This document shows positions 10,101 to 16,810 of a stretch of 64,000 nucleotides of DNA, piece after piece. Origin of the DNA: Pseudomonadota bacterium. GTDB taxonomy: Bacteria; Pseudomonadota; Gammaproteobacteria; Burkholderiales; Burkholderiaceae_C. The stretch covers positions 1 through 64,000 of the forward strand of contig JAEWIF010000056.1 in assembly GCA_023387335.1 (NCBI GenBank). The letters are read 5' to 3'. Below the pieces are notes generated by a model. That model was not told the DNA's origin and did not search any database. It saw only the letters and a program-made list of their open reading frames with translations. A program made the translations under genes and the position numbers. Numbering within the stretch: position 1 is the stretch's first letter; each line of letters starts with the position of its first letter.

Positions 10101-10600
10101 CCGTGGTCGAAGAACTGGCCGAAGAAGGTGAACCAGGAATTGAACGGCGCGGACAGGCCGGCGTCCGGCGCGACGTTCGGGATCGTGAGCAGCGTGCCGG
10201 GCGGGATGACGTGGCCGTCGAGGTCGAGCAGCGCGCCGTCCGACTCGCGGATGGTGCCCAGGCCGCCGGCGACGAAGGCCTGCACCGCCGCCGGGTTGTT
10301 GCTGGTCATGTCGGCGACCAGGTTGCTGATGATCCGCGGCGTGGCGTCCATCACGCTGCCCGGGTTGGCATAGGCGCCGGGCGGGTTCGGATCGACGAAG
10401 GTCGGGAACGGCTGGTCGGCCGCGCCCAGGTGCTCCTGGCCGGCGACCAGGTTGTTATAGGAGCCGTCCACCGTCCGCAGCCCCAGGGGCGCGAACGGAT
10501 TCGAGACGAGCGTCGCCAGGTCGCCGCCGGCCGCGTGGGCCTCCGCGATCTGGATCTGTTGAAGGATGAAATCCAGATCCGAGCGGATCAACGTAGCCAT
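1..10600 (-). CDS. Giant double heme-peroxidase / RTX calcium-binding protein (3' end beyond window)
   Basis: One minus-strand frame stays open from the ATG at 10600 to the window edge (over 3,530 codons), so the C-terminus is missing. ATG 10600 is preferred because an AGGGAG lies about 6 nt upstream; the ATG at 10606 abuts that site. Order seen: peroxidase domain A (from about residue 6), RTX block (about 860-970), Ig-like linker (about 1270-1370), peroxidase domain B (from about 1413), RTX block (about 2318-2430), Ig-like modules (about 2720-2920), then tandem RTX units. Both peroxidase domains keep the animal-peroxidase set: distal His in FDHG (H166, H1592), Arg and Glu in GRGNE, proximal His in GHTML/GHSML (H501, H1958) and Asn in NIARGRD. 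No signal peptide is visible, which fits type I secretion. From memory, the layout matches PehA of Pseudomonas putida, a double-peroxidase/RTX protein linked to root colonisation. No type I exporter genes lie in the window. The substrate is unknown. Confidence 0.93.
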   Translation of the reverse strand, partial: MATLIRSDLDFILQQIQIAEAHAAGGDLATLVSNPFAPLGLRTVDGSYNNLVAGQEHLGAADQPFPTFVDPNPPGAYANPGSVMDATPRIISNLVADMTSNNPAAVQAFVAGGLGTIRESDGALLDLDGHVIPPGTLLTIPNVAPDAGLSAPFNSWFTFFGQFFDHGLDLVNKSSTEFVMMPLQPDDPLYVEGSHTNFMVVSRVTKDADGNPTNATTPFVDQNQTYTSHPSHQFFLREYVLDADGHPVATGKLMNGADGGLPTWAEVKAQAHDILGIALDDLDVLGVPLVLTDPYGNFVPDPETGMPQLVLQAGPPPVVAVGDRNAPIDASDALRSGHAFLDDIAHAAAPRGSMGEALVADADGDVGGTPAAGQYDDELLGRHYITGDGRGNENIALTAVHHVFHSEHNRQIEAIKATVLATQDAEFIASWQMDDGSWNGERLFQAARFATEMQYQHLVFEEFARKLHPGINEFLAPEGYDATIDPAIMGEFAHAMYRVGHTMLTNSVDRFDPEFNADNLSLLEAFLNPVAFNDDGALTADQAAGAIVRGMTRQSGNEIDEFVTDAVRNTLLGLPLDLAAINIARGRDTGVPTLNEARRQFHEMTGDGALKAYTSWVDLTQNLKHSASAINFIAAYGKHAALQQADVNTIEEKRAVAIALAMGGSAVINAGTALERIFTANEADRLDFLNGSGIYANLADGRTITGVDDIDLWIGGLAEKQSPFGGMLGSTFGFIFEVQLESLQNGDRFYYLSRTAGLNFGTELENNSFADLIMLNTDATHLPGDVFGAPGLILEVDQNRQYTGLGDDGKDDPTGGTALLPLVIRDDPATAGQDSHYLRYTGPDHVVLGGTDYADTLIASEGDDTLWGDGGNDRMEGGYGNDVIHGGAGDDIITDMGGDDTIHGEAGNDVIHGGPGLANIILGGDGNDFIITGDDISTTFGGKGNDFILGSKLNLPTLGNEGDDWIEEGTQDGAGGDNFDPLGLGTILGNDVCITGNGFDEFEGEGGDDILVFSDAQDNFGGGGGFDWGSYANDPFGVTADLFINARVAVVPTPSNQGIMDRFAEVEGLSGSKHADYLRGDSDVIAHVAGSPAALDPTLVDVGLYQGLADILPAGATFFNSGNIILGGEGSDLLEGRGDNDIIDGDRWLNVRISVRANKDGTGPEIRSVQSMKELVDDVLSGAINPGQLQIVREIKQGDGSFNFDTAMFAGNRAEYTITTAADGTVTVAHTIDGGVTIGVDGIDTLRNVERLQFNDQAIVLAGNEGKNAGPVGQLTVTGTAQVNQVLTVSSFGVTDADNGTGPAAAIAGNPITYFWQAETVPGSGVFEDIVTAALDNRESTTGATFTVTPALDGFALRVRAVYKDAHGVLENVYSAPTSVVAAPAPATPPAAIPVESDVATPGIHLIRSDLQFMLDQIIIAEKHSGAYGTPSQDLHTLIPNERLAWGLRTVDGSYNNLVPGQERFGAADQAFPLMLDQVFRNETDGDNFFGMSNGNYAAVDPAAPGAVPQGSNVVDADPRIISNLISDQTPNNPAAVDANGGAESVMSPGMDGVFGTDDDRPVFFIPNSAPDAGLSAQFNAWFTFFGQFFDHGLDLVDKGPNAVFIPLEDDDPLVAGADGVFGTSDDLGLGQRFMIVSRATNIAVQAGQDNVLGTADDVHFHNNETTPFVDQNQTYTSHASHQVFLREYVVRADGTHPVSTGRLLDGENGGIGNWAEVKEQAAQKLGILLNDLDVLDVPLLATDAYGKFIPGPNGYAQIVTNVGLIEGVAGGLDIHNLGTTEGGTPITFARTGHFFLADIAHTAAPVSSTGQILQADTDDVAGGPVAAGFYDDELLDKHFITGDGRGNENIGLTSVHFIFHAEHNRLVEYLKEVVLASNDPAFVSQWQLPDGSWNGERLFQAARFATEMQYQHLVFEEFARKIQPNIDVFLPEGQNYETPINPAIVAEFAHVVYRFGHSMLTETVDRFDPNFNAVGGDEQIGLIAAFLNPLEFSNSGVDDVAAASAIIRGVTRQAGNEIDEFVTEALRNNLLGLPLDLPAINIARGRDAGVPTLNQARAEFFAATGNSDLKPYTSWADFAGSLKHQASLINFIAAYGTHSALTAADVNTVAERRAIALALVMGGSAMINAGAANERTFVADNSDRFAFLNSTGSYANAPSGATTTGVDGIDLWIGGLAEKQTPFGGLLGSTFNFVFEEQLEMLQNGDRFYYLERTANLNFNSELEGNSFARLIMANTDVKHLPALVFDTPAFTLEVDKSTQYTGLGADGRADPTDPGAAIPLVIRDNPATVGPDGNYLQYTGADHVVLGGTGGKDILIASEGDDTLWGDGGDDRLEGGAGNDQLRGGAGDDIITDSFGDDNLQGGDGNDVLHGGSGFDLVIGGHGNDFIVAGNDATEVIAGPGNDFILAGKGNEFTFGNEGDDWLEHGMADGAAGENFDALGRDNVVGNDVFMGDGTLDRPDGEGGDDIMIGMGGQADRYTGFSGFDWASFRHSSQGTYADMNIRIANTSGLLPGSVAQTQTRFMTMEGMSGSDFGDVLIGDESDAAAIAVAGATGSVLTNFDLIGGLHAFVGLDKTSFGSGNIILGGSGSDMLEGRGGDDLIDGDLWLDVYISVRANKDGTGDEIRRANSMTELVDDVFAGRINPGQLVIARKLAQGDADFDTAVFRGNFAEYTITSNEDGSLTVAHTTDGVTFGVDGTDRLTNIERLQFADTAVDFGGFDSMPDGQLTISDTTPTGGQLLTVSAAGVTDPDNVSGTNPTGLITGPISYIWQVELTPGTGIFEDIVVTTPAGDLVASGTTFRPGAAETGLALRVKALYTDANGVLETVYSQPTEAVANGAPTGTLKISDTTPTEGQAVSAVNAFVDPDGTFNSVFSYEWLQSDLGGGGTFTVIAGATGETFMPGPGQVNRQLQVRVTYTDDAGGTHTLTSAPTIVTGDFIAANDAAQSLTGNAGQDLIFGGGGNDVIDGGDQDDTLDGGAGDDAINAGAGSDTVNYTLGEGADTVDGGAGVDRLNVRGGSGSNTLTVALAGGLLTTVAGVSMVNVEQVTADLGEGDDTLSYAGAAGNVTVNLTTGAATGFASIAGIENVVGGNGNDLLVGAAGVVNNLAGGAGNDTYVVHETGDVVSEAAGEGVDEVQSFAFEYTLTDVDVENLSYSGSGNFTGTGNEVANVITGGRGADVLSGLGGNDTLVGGFGADTLVGGDGDDVLQGDAGNDQLAGGQGNDFLDGGSGVDQMAGGAGDDTYVVDAAADAITEVAGEGVDWVRSTAASYTLSANVENLELLGAAVSGAGNEQANRIAGNGLDNVLAGNGGDDLLLGNAGNDQMDGGQGNDYLDGGTGNDQMAGGQGNDFLDGGTGDDQMAGGEGDDTYLVDSSADAITEAAGEGLDWVRSTAASYALSANVENLELLGAAVSGTGNEQANRIAGNALDNVLAGNGGDDLLLGDAGNDQLDGGEGNDYLSGGAGNDQMAGGQGNDFMDGGTGDDQMAGGAGDDTYLVDDAGDVVTEAAGEGLDWVRSTLASYALTANAEN
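3320..3645 (-). repeat. RTX nonapeptide block after peroxidase domain B
   Basis: Consecutive GGxGxDxx nonapeptides, starting with GDDTLWGDGGDD and followed by GGAGND, GGDGND and GGHGND, lie directly after peroxidase domain B of the giant protein. Such repeats form calcium-loaded beta-rolls that fold outside the cell. The block closely parallels the one at 7700-8016, as expected if a whole peroxidase-plus-RTX cassette was duplicated. Confidence 0.85.
7700..8016 (-). repeat. RTX nonapeptide block after peroxidase domain A
   Basis: GDDTLWGDGGND followed by GGYGND, GGAGDD and GEAGND nonapeptides downstream of peroxidase domain A. The opening residues are the same as in the second block at 3320-3645, again pointing to internal duplication of the cassette. 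Confidence 0.85.
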
Positions 10601-11141
10601 AGCCATCTCCCTGTTGGGCCGGTCCGTTTCGCGCCGGCGTTAACTTCGATGGGCAAAGCGACTCCTCGCCTGCCCGCGTGACAAGCCATCAGCTGGTCCG
10701 ACCTGGCCAGCTACGAATTCGGAAAAAGAGGTGGGGGAACGACGAACGCGTCAGCGACATCGCGGCCGCCGTCGGCCGGGGGGTGCGGGCGTGTAACGAT
10801 CCTCGGCGGACCGCAAGCCCGACGGTGACGCGGATACGCTAGCCTGCTGCCCGTGCAAAATGCACGATCGTTCGTGAGAGCGCGAATTCCTGCACATCTG
10901 AACCCCTCCCGGCGGGTGGCCCGCAGTTGGTTTCAACCGTCACCGTTCTTCGCAATGCGTTGCAAGTGTGGGTCAGCCACAAATGTGAGCGGGTGTCAGG
11001 ATTACCAATAGATACATTTGTTACGACCAAAATCTACCAAATGTTCTTGACCTAACAGAGAAATGTGCTAACGCGCACATAGCAACTGCCGAGTTCACCA
11101 CGGCCGAGATGAGCCCCTCCGGCTCTCGATAACATCGGCGC
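10601..11141. promoter_or_regulatory. Divergent intergenic region between peroxidase/RTX gene and Bug gene
   Basis: About 540 bp without a convincing gene separates two divergent starts and must hold both promoters. The half from about 10920 to 11090 is visibly richer in A and T than the rest of the window. It carries a 6-bp inverted repeat, catttg at 11015-11020 and caaatg at 11038-11043. Short minus-strand frames at 10751-10936 and 10839-11030 are not supported by recognisable protein content. No promoter element can be assigned firmly. Confidence 0.5.
10852..10866. promoter_or_regulatory. Perfect 6+3+6 palindrome, candidate operator
   Basis: cgtgca, spacer aaa, tgcacg: a perfect inverted repeat about 250 bp upstream of the peroxidase/RTX start. 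It has the size of a regulator half-site pair. No regulator can be assigned, and chance occurrence is possible. Confidence 0.25.
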
Positions 11142-12110
11142 ATGAAACGCCGACACCTCATCCTCTCCGGCGCCGCCGTGGCCGCCGTTCCCGCCCTCCC
11201 CGCCTTCGCGCAGCAGCGTCCGATCCGACTGATCGTTCCGTACGCGCCGGGCGGCCCGATCGACGCCACCGCGCGCATCCTGGCCGAGCGGGTGAAGGAC
11301 ACGCTGGGCACGGTGATCATCGAGAACCGCCCCGGCGGCGGCGGCAACATCGGCGCCGACGCGGTGGCCAAGGCGGCACCGGACGGCAACACCATCGGCA
11401 TCTCCGCGGTGGCCACGCACGCCATCAACCCCTGGCTGTTCAGCAAGATGCCGTACGACGCGGTGAAGGACTTCGCCGCCGTCACCCAGATGGTCCGCGT
11501 GCCCAACGTCCTGGTGGTCAACGCCGACACCGCCGCGCGGCTGAAGATCAACACGCTGGCCGACCTGATCGCGTACGCCAAGGCGAATCCGGCCAAGCTC
11601 AATTACGCGAGCGGCGGCAACGGCAGCGCGGGCCATCTGGCGGGCGAGATGTTCAAGCGCGACGCCGGCATCTTCGCGGTGCACATCCCGTACAACGGCG
11701 GCAACCCCGCGCAGCTGGCGCTGCTCTCCGGCCAGGTCGACTTCAACTTCGACAACCTGGCGACCGCGGCCCCCAACATCCGCGCCGGCAAGCTCAAGGC
11801 GCTGGCGGTCACCACGCTCAAGCGCTCGCCGATGCTCCCCGAAGTGCCGCCGGTGGCCGACACGCTCAAGGGCTTCGCGATCGACACCTGGTGGGGCCTG
11901 GTGGCGCCCGCCGGCACGCCGCGCGATGCGATCCAGCGGCTCAACCACGCCTTCGTCGCGGCCCTGCAGTCGCCCGAAGCCAAGACCCGCTTCGCGGGTT
12001 TGATGGCCGAACCGGTGCCCACCACGCCGGAGGAGTTCCAATCGTTCATGCGCGCCGAACTGGCCAAGTACGAGAAAGTCGTCAAGGCCTCCGGCGCGAA
12101 GGTGGACTGA
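11142..12110 (+). CDS. Bug-family tripartite tricarboxylate transporter substrate-binding protein
   Basis: This 322-residue periplasmic solute receptor belongs to the Bug/TctC family, very abundant in Burkholderiales. The N-terminus (MKRRHLIL, hydrophobic stretch, cleavage after AFA) is an export signal with paired arginines, possibly Tat. The mature protein starts QQRPIRLIVPYAPGG, the family's first ligand-loop motif, and then has ENRPGGGGNIGAD and the PDGNTIG motif that follows it. Length is normal. The ligand cannot be read from sequence. The gene stands alone, divergent from the peroxidase/RTX gene; the only membrane components of this transporter type in the window are tctBA 37 kb away. 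No strong ribosome-binding site precedes the ATG. Confidence 0.93.
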   Translation: MKRRHLILSGAAVAAVPALPAFAQQRPIRLIVPYAPGGPIDATARILAERVKDTLGTVIIENRPGGGGNIGADAVAKAAPDGNTIGISAVATHAINPWLFSKMPYDAVKDFAAVTQMVRVPNVLVVNADTAARLKINTLADLIAYAKANPAKLNYASGGNGSAGHLAGEMFKRDAGIFAVHIPYNGGNPAQLALLSGQVDFNFDNLATAAPNIRAGKLKALAVTTLKRSPMLPEVPPVADTLKGFAIDTWWGLVAPAGTPRDAIQRLNHAFVAALQSPEAKTRFAGLMAEPVPTTPEEFQSFMRAELAKYEKVVKASGAKVD

Positions 12111-12208
12111 GCGCTCACTGCGTTCGGTCGGCGCGACACTCAGGGTAAAAACGGATCAGCCATGTAGTGGTCGCCGATCCGGCCGGAAGCCCCGCCGGAC
12201 CGGCGATT

Positions 12209-12231
12209 CGCGCTCCCTTTTCGGGAGCGCG
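12209..12231 (+). terminator. Hairpin downstream of the Bug gene
   Basis: A 9-bp perfect stem (cgcgctccc / gggagcgcg) with loop ttttc lies about 100 bp after the Bug stop codon. It is followed by ggttgt rather than a T-run, so intrinsic termination would be weak. It may instead be a 3'-end stability hairpin. Confidence 0.4.
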
Positions 12232-12330
12232 GGTTGTAACGTCCTACCCCGCGTGTGCGGTTTATCCGACAGCCGCTGAGCTACATGCGGCTTAGATTGT
12301 TCCAACGGGAAACAGCAGAGGAGACCCGTG

Positions 12331-12945
12331 ATGGAGGCAATCCACGTAGTCCGTTGTTCACCAGCCGCCTGCGCGCTGGGGCTCTCGCTGCTGCTCGGCA
12401 GCGCCCATGCGCAGCTGGTGCATCGAGGGGGAATCGATCCCTTCGAGCCCCGACCCGCCGCCTTCACCGCCGGCCAGGGCCTGCAGCCGGCACGGGTGGA
12501 ATACCAGATCGGCTGCGGCGCCTCGCTGCTGCGTTGCGAACCCGGCCAGACGCCCGCCATGGCGGCCGCGGTTTCGCCCCTGAACTGGAACCTGGAGCTC
12601 TCGCAGCTGAACCTGGGCCGGGCCGACCGCTTCTCCGTCGGGCCGATGCGCCAGGGCCTCAACCTGAGCCTGGTGGGCCGCCGGCCGATCGGCGCCAGCT
12701 CGTTCTCGGTGTACGGGAAGCTGGGCGCGACCTACGGCTACACCGATCCGGCCGGTGCCGCGGCGGCGCTGGCGGCCGCCGGCGGGCCGGAACAGGGCTA
12801 CGGCCTGTCGTTCGGCGCGGGCCTGAGCATGGACCTCACGCCGCGCCTTTCGGCCACCCTGGGCTTCGACAGCCACGACCTGCGGCTGGGCGGAAACCGC
12901 GACGGCTTCCGCTCCACCAGCCTGGGGCTGCAGTACCGCTACTGA
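12331..12945 (+). CDS. Small outer-membrane-like exported protein of unknown function
   Basis: ATG 12331 is chosen because AGAGGAGA at 12317-12324 lies 6 nt upstream; a GTG at 12328 is also in frame. The 204-residue product begins with a hydrophobic signal segment ending SAHA before QLVHRGG. The mature part has alternating hydrophobic/polar stretches (GLNLSLVG, SFSVYGKLGATYGY, GLSMDLTPRLSATLGF) and ends LGLQYRY with a C-terminal aromatic residue. These are features of small outer-membrane beta-barrels, resembling porin-like or OmpA-like 8-strand proteins. Two cysteines sit near residue 60. It converges with livF at 12962. No named family could be assigned. Confidence 0.75.
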   Translation: MEAIHVVRCSPAACALGLSLLLGSAHAQLVHRGGIDPFEPRPAAFTAGQGLQPARVEYQIGCGASLLRCEPGQTPAMAAAVSPLNWNLELSQLNLGRADRFSVGPMRQGLNLSLVGRRPIGASSFSVYGKLGATYGYTDPAGAAAALAAAGGPEQGYGLSFGAGLSMDLTPRLSATLGFDSHDLRLGGNRDGFRSTSLGLQYRY

Positions 12946-12961
12946 AACTCGAGGCGAAGGC

Positions 12962-13677
<716 letters not shown>

Positions 13678-13678
<1 letters not shown>

Positions 13679-14448
13679 CAGTGGCCTCCCGTCCCGAGAT
13701 AGGCCTCGATGACCTTTTCGTTCTTCTGCACGTCCGCGGGCGTGCCTTCCGCGATCTGCTTGCCGTAGTCGAGCACCGTGACCCGGTCGCACAGACCCAT
13801 CACCAGCTTCACGTCGTGCTCGATGAGCAGGATGGTGCGGTCGTCCTTGCGGATGCGATCGATCAGCTGGCGCAGCTGCACCTTCTCGGTGGAGTTCATG
13901 CCGGCGGCCGGCTCGTCCAGCGCGATCAGCGCGGGATCGGTGGCCAGCGCGCGGGCGATCTCCAGGCGGCGCTGGTCGCCGTACGACAGCGTGCGCGCCT
14001 TGTAGTCGGCGTACTTGGCGATGCCGACGTACTCCAGCAGCTCGTGCGCGCGCTTGGCGATGGCCTGCTCCTCCGCGACGAACTTGCGGGTGCGGAACAT
14101 GGCGCCGAGCAGTCCCGAGGAGGTGCGGATGTGGCGGCCCACCATCACGTTCTCCAGCGCCGTCATGTCGGCGAAGAGGCGGATGTTCTGGAAGGTGCGG
14201 GCGATGCCGGCCTTGGCGACCTCGTGCACGGCGGTCGGCTTGTAGGGCTTGCCGGCCAGCTCGAAGCTGCCGCTGTCGGGCGTGTACAGCCCGGTGATCA
14301 CGTTGAAGAAGGTGGTCTTGCCGGCGCCGTTGGGGCCGATCAGGCCGTAGACCTGGCCGCGCTCGATGGTCAGGCCCACGTCCGAGAGGGCCTGCAACCC
14401 GCCGAAGCGCTTGGAGATGCCGGAGACGCGCAGAACGTTGTCGCTCAT
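13678..14448 (-). CDS. livG: Branched-chain amino acid ABC transporter ATP-binding protein LivG
   Basis: The second ATPase of the LIV system, 256 residues, starts at MSDNVLRVSG. Visible motifs are Walker A GPNGAGKTT, signature LSYGDQRRLEIARAL, Walker B LIALDEPAAGMN (the AAGMN ending is typical of LivG) and H-loop LLIEHD. The C-terminal extension IAEGTPADVQ and the ending VIEAYLGTG are conserved in LivG proteins. It lies between livM (10-bp gap) and livF (1-base overlap). Confidence 0.95.
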
Positions 14449-14458
14449 GGTGCTCTCC

Positions 14459-15601
14459 TCACTCCGCCGCGGCGGGTGCGGCTGCCGCACGGCCGTTCTG
14501 CCTGAGCGACTTGCCGTGTTCCGGCGACGGCCACAGGCCGCGCGGGCGCCACAGCATGATGATGATCATGGCCAGCGCGATCAGCAGCTGGCGCAGGATG
14601 GCCGGATCCAGCCGCCCGCCGGTGACCGACTGCAGGTCCAGCGTGCCGGACACCCAGCGCAGCACTTCCGGCAGCGCCGACAGCAGCACCGCACCCAGGA
14701 TCACGCCCGGCAGGTGGCCGATGCCGCCCAGCACGACCATGGCGACGATCATCACCGACTCCATCAGGCTGAACGACTCGGGCGAGACGAAGCCCTGGAA
14801 GGCCGAGAACATCGCGCCCGACACGCCGCCGAAGGTGGCGCCCATGCCGAACGCCAGCAGCTTCATGTTGCGGGTGTTGATGCCCATCGCCTTGGCGGCG
14901 ATCTCGTCCTCGCGGATGGCCATCCAGGCGCGGCCGATTCGCGAGAGCTCCAGGCGATGGCAGAGGACCACGCTGGCCAGCACGAGCACGAGGAAGAGGT
15001 AGTAGTACAGCGTGACGCTGGAAATCGTGAAGTCGCCGATGTCCATCCGCCGGCCGAGGTTGATGCCCGGTATGCCCAGCGCATCGAACTTGAACAGCCG
15101 GATCGAGTCGATCTGGCCCAGGCCCTTGGGCCCGTTGGTCAGGTTGACCGGATGGTCCAGGTTGTTCAGGAACACGCGGATGATCTCGCCGAAGCCCAGC
15201 GTCACGATGGCGAGGTAGTCGCCGCGCAGCTTGAGCGTCGGCGCTCCCAGCAGGATGCCGAAGATCCCCGCGATCCCGGCCCCGAGCGGGATGACCAGCC
15301 AGATCGAGGTGTGCAGGCCCTCGGGGAACATCGCGGCGAACCAGGCGAAGGTCTGCGACAGGTGCGGCGACGCCATCAGTGCGTACATGTACGCGCCGAT
15401 CGCGAAGAAGGCGACGAAGCCCAGGTCCAGCAGGCCGGCGTAGCCGACCACGATGTTCAGGCCCAGCGCGAGCATCACGTACAGCAACGCGATGTCCGCG
15501 ATGCGCACCCAGAAGTTGCCGAAGTACTGCAGCACCAGCGGCAGCAGGAGCAGCAGCACCCCGGAGACGAACCAGACGGTCAGCTTGTTCTGCTTGTCCA
15601 T
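14459..15601 (-). CDS. livM: Branched-chain amino acid ABC transporter permease LivM
   Basis: This inner-membrane permease has 380 residues and about ten hydrophobic segments. The N-terminal half carries the LivM hallmark LALGLNIVVGYAGLLDLGF and later GDYLAIVTLGFGEIIR. The EAA-like cytoplasmic loop SRIGRAWMAIREDEIAAKAMGI contacts the ATPases. The C-terminus ends in a polar alanine-rich tail. GGAG precedes the ATG. It pairs with LivH to form the pore of the LIV importer. Confidence 0.95.
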   Translation of the reverse strand: MDKQNKLTVWFVSGVLLLLLPLVLQYFGNFWVRIADIALLYVMLALGLNIVVGYAGLLDLGFVAFFAIGAYMYALMASPHLSQTFAWFAAMFPEGLHTSIWLVIPLGAGIAGIFGILLGAPTLKLRGDYLAIVTLGFGEIIRVFLNNLDHPVNLTNGPKGLGQIDSIRLFKFDALGIPGINLGRRMDIGDFTISSVTLYYYLFLVLVLASVVLCHRLELSRIGRAWMAIREDEIAAKAMGINTRNMKLLAFGMGATFGGVSGAMFSAFQGFVSPESFSLMESVMIVAMVVLGGIGHLPGVILGAVLLSALPEVLRWVSGTLDLQSVTGGRLDPAILRQLLIALAMIIIMLWRPRGLWPSPEHGKSLRQNGRAAAAPAAAE

Positions 15602-15611
15602 GTCGGCTCCT

Positions 15612-16541
15612 TCAGGCGCGGTCGGCGACGCGTTCGCCCAGCAGGCCGGAGGGCCGCAGGGTCAGCACCGCGATGAGCACGATGAACGCGAAGATGTCGG
15701 CGTAGTGGCTGCCCAGCACGCCGCCGGTGAGCATGCCGATGTAGCCCGAGCCGATGGCCTCGATCAGGCCGAGCAGGATGCCGCCGACCACCGCGCCGGC
15801 CAGGTTGCCGATGCCGCCGAACACGGCCGCGGTGAATGCCTTCAGGCCCGGCAGGAAGCCCATGGTGTGCTGCACCGTGCCGTAGTTGGACGCGTACATC
15901 ACGCCGGCGATGGTGGCGAGGATGGCGCCGATGATGAAGGTGGCCGAGATCACCATGTCGGGCTTGACGCCCATCAGCGCGGCCACCCGCGGGTTCTCGG
16001 CCGTGGCGCGCATCGCGCGGCCGAGGCGCGTGTAGTTGACGACGTAGGTGAGCACCGCCAGCGAGATCGCCGTCAGGCTCAGGATCATGATCTGGGTGGT
16101 GGTGATGACGGCGCCGGCGACCTCGATGGGCGCGGCCGGCAGCAGCGTGGGATAGGGCTTGTAGTTCGGCTTGAAGATGATCATCGCCAGCGTCTGCAGC
16201 AGGATCGACATGCCGATGGCGGTGATCAGGGGAGCGAGCTTGGGACTGTTGCGCAGCGGCCGGTAGGCCACCTTCTCGATGGCGAAGTTCAGGGCCGAGG
16301 CGACCACGCAGGCGATGACCATCGAGACCAGCAGGACGACCCAGCCCGGCAGCCCGGGCATCGACTCCTGCATGCCGGAGATGATGGCCCAGCTGGTGAT
16401 CGCGCCCACCATGAGCACCTCACCGTGCGCGAAATTGATCAGGTTGATGATGCCGTACACCATGGTGTAGCCCAGGGCCACCAACGCGTACATGCTGCCG
16501 AGGACCAGACCGTTGATGATCTGCTGCAGCAGGATTTCCAT
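15612..16541 (-). CDS. livH: Branched-chain amino acid ABC transporter permease LivH
   Basis: This 309-residue inner-membrane permease is the first gene of livHMGF. MEILLQQIINGLVLGSMYAL at residue 1 and the GIINLINFAHGEVLMVGA motif are diagnostic. A start at ATG 16541 fits the family N-terminus. An in-frame ATG at 16646 would add 35 Lys/Arg/Ala-rich residues not found in LivH and is judged non-coding or leader. The EAA loop TRLGRAMRATAENPRVAALMG is present. The promoter must lie between 16541 and the terminator at 16651-16680. Confidence 0.94.
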   Translation of the reverse strand: MEILLQQIINGLVLGSMYALVALGYTMVYGIINLINFAHGEVLMVGAITSWAIISGMQESMPGLPGWVVLLVSMVIACVVASALNFAIEKVAYRPLRNSPKLAPLITAIGMSILLQTLAMIIFKPNYKPYPTLLPAAPIEVAGAVITTTQIMILSLTAISLAVLTYVVNYTRLGRAMRATAENPRVAALMGVKPDMVISATFIIGAILATIAGVMYASNYGTVQHTMGFLPGLKAFTAAVFGGIGNLAGAVVGGILLGLIEAIGSGYIGMLTGGVLGSHYADIFAFIVLIAVLTLRPSGLLGERVADRA

Positions 16542-16650
16542 AAGGGAGCTCTCTTTCCGTTTCTTGGCCGGACGTCGCGCCGGTCGGCCCGCGGGTGATG
16601 CGTGCTTCGCGGTGGACGGTGCCGCCTTTTGGGCTTGCACCGCCATCTAG

Positions 16651-16680
16651 CAAAAAACCCGCCAAGTCCTCAGCGGGTTC
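16651..16680 (-). terminator. Rho-independent terminator of ftsK-lolA-rarA
   Basis: Read on the minus strand, aacccgc, a 10-nt loop, gcgggtt, then a run of six T. It lies about 130 bp after the rarA stop and 110 bp before livH, so it separates the two minus-strand transcription units. An attenuator role for livH cannot be excluded, but no leader peptide was recognised. Confidence 0.75.
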
Positions 16681-16810
16681 ACGGCGACGGATTTTAGTCA
16701 GCGGCAGACGCGCTTCCGCCGGCTGCTGATGCGTGTTTACCCTCGTTGATATCGCCGATCGCGAGGCACTCCGGAAGTCGGTGTGCCGACGAACGGACGC
16801 GCGAGTCCGT

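Noticed and set aside
2894..10681. Very long plus-strand open frame opposite the peroxidase/RTX gene
   Set aside because: Its translation is repetitive Val/Ala/Asp-rich sequence with no domain. It is the antisense of biased GC-rich repeat codons; the minus strand encodes recognisable peroxidase and RTX domains.
10979..11000. CRP-type site suggested by tgtgagcgggtgtca
   Set aside because: Only one half matches TGTGA; the second half and spacing do not fit TGTGA-N6-TCACA.
10751..11030. Small minus-strand frames in the divergent intergenic region
   Set aside because: Low-complexity or cysteine-rich translations, no ribosome-binding site and mutual overlap; treated as regulatory DNA.
16542..16646. 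N-terminal extension of LivH starting at 16646
   Set aside because: The added 35 residues are basic and unlike any LivH; MEILLQQI at 16541 is the family start.
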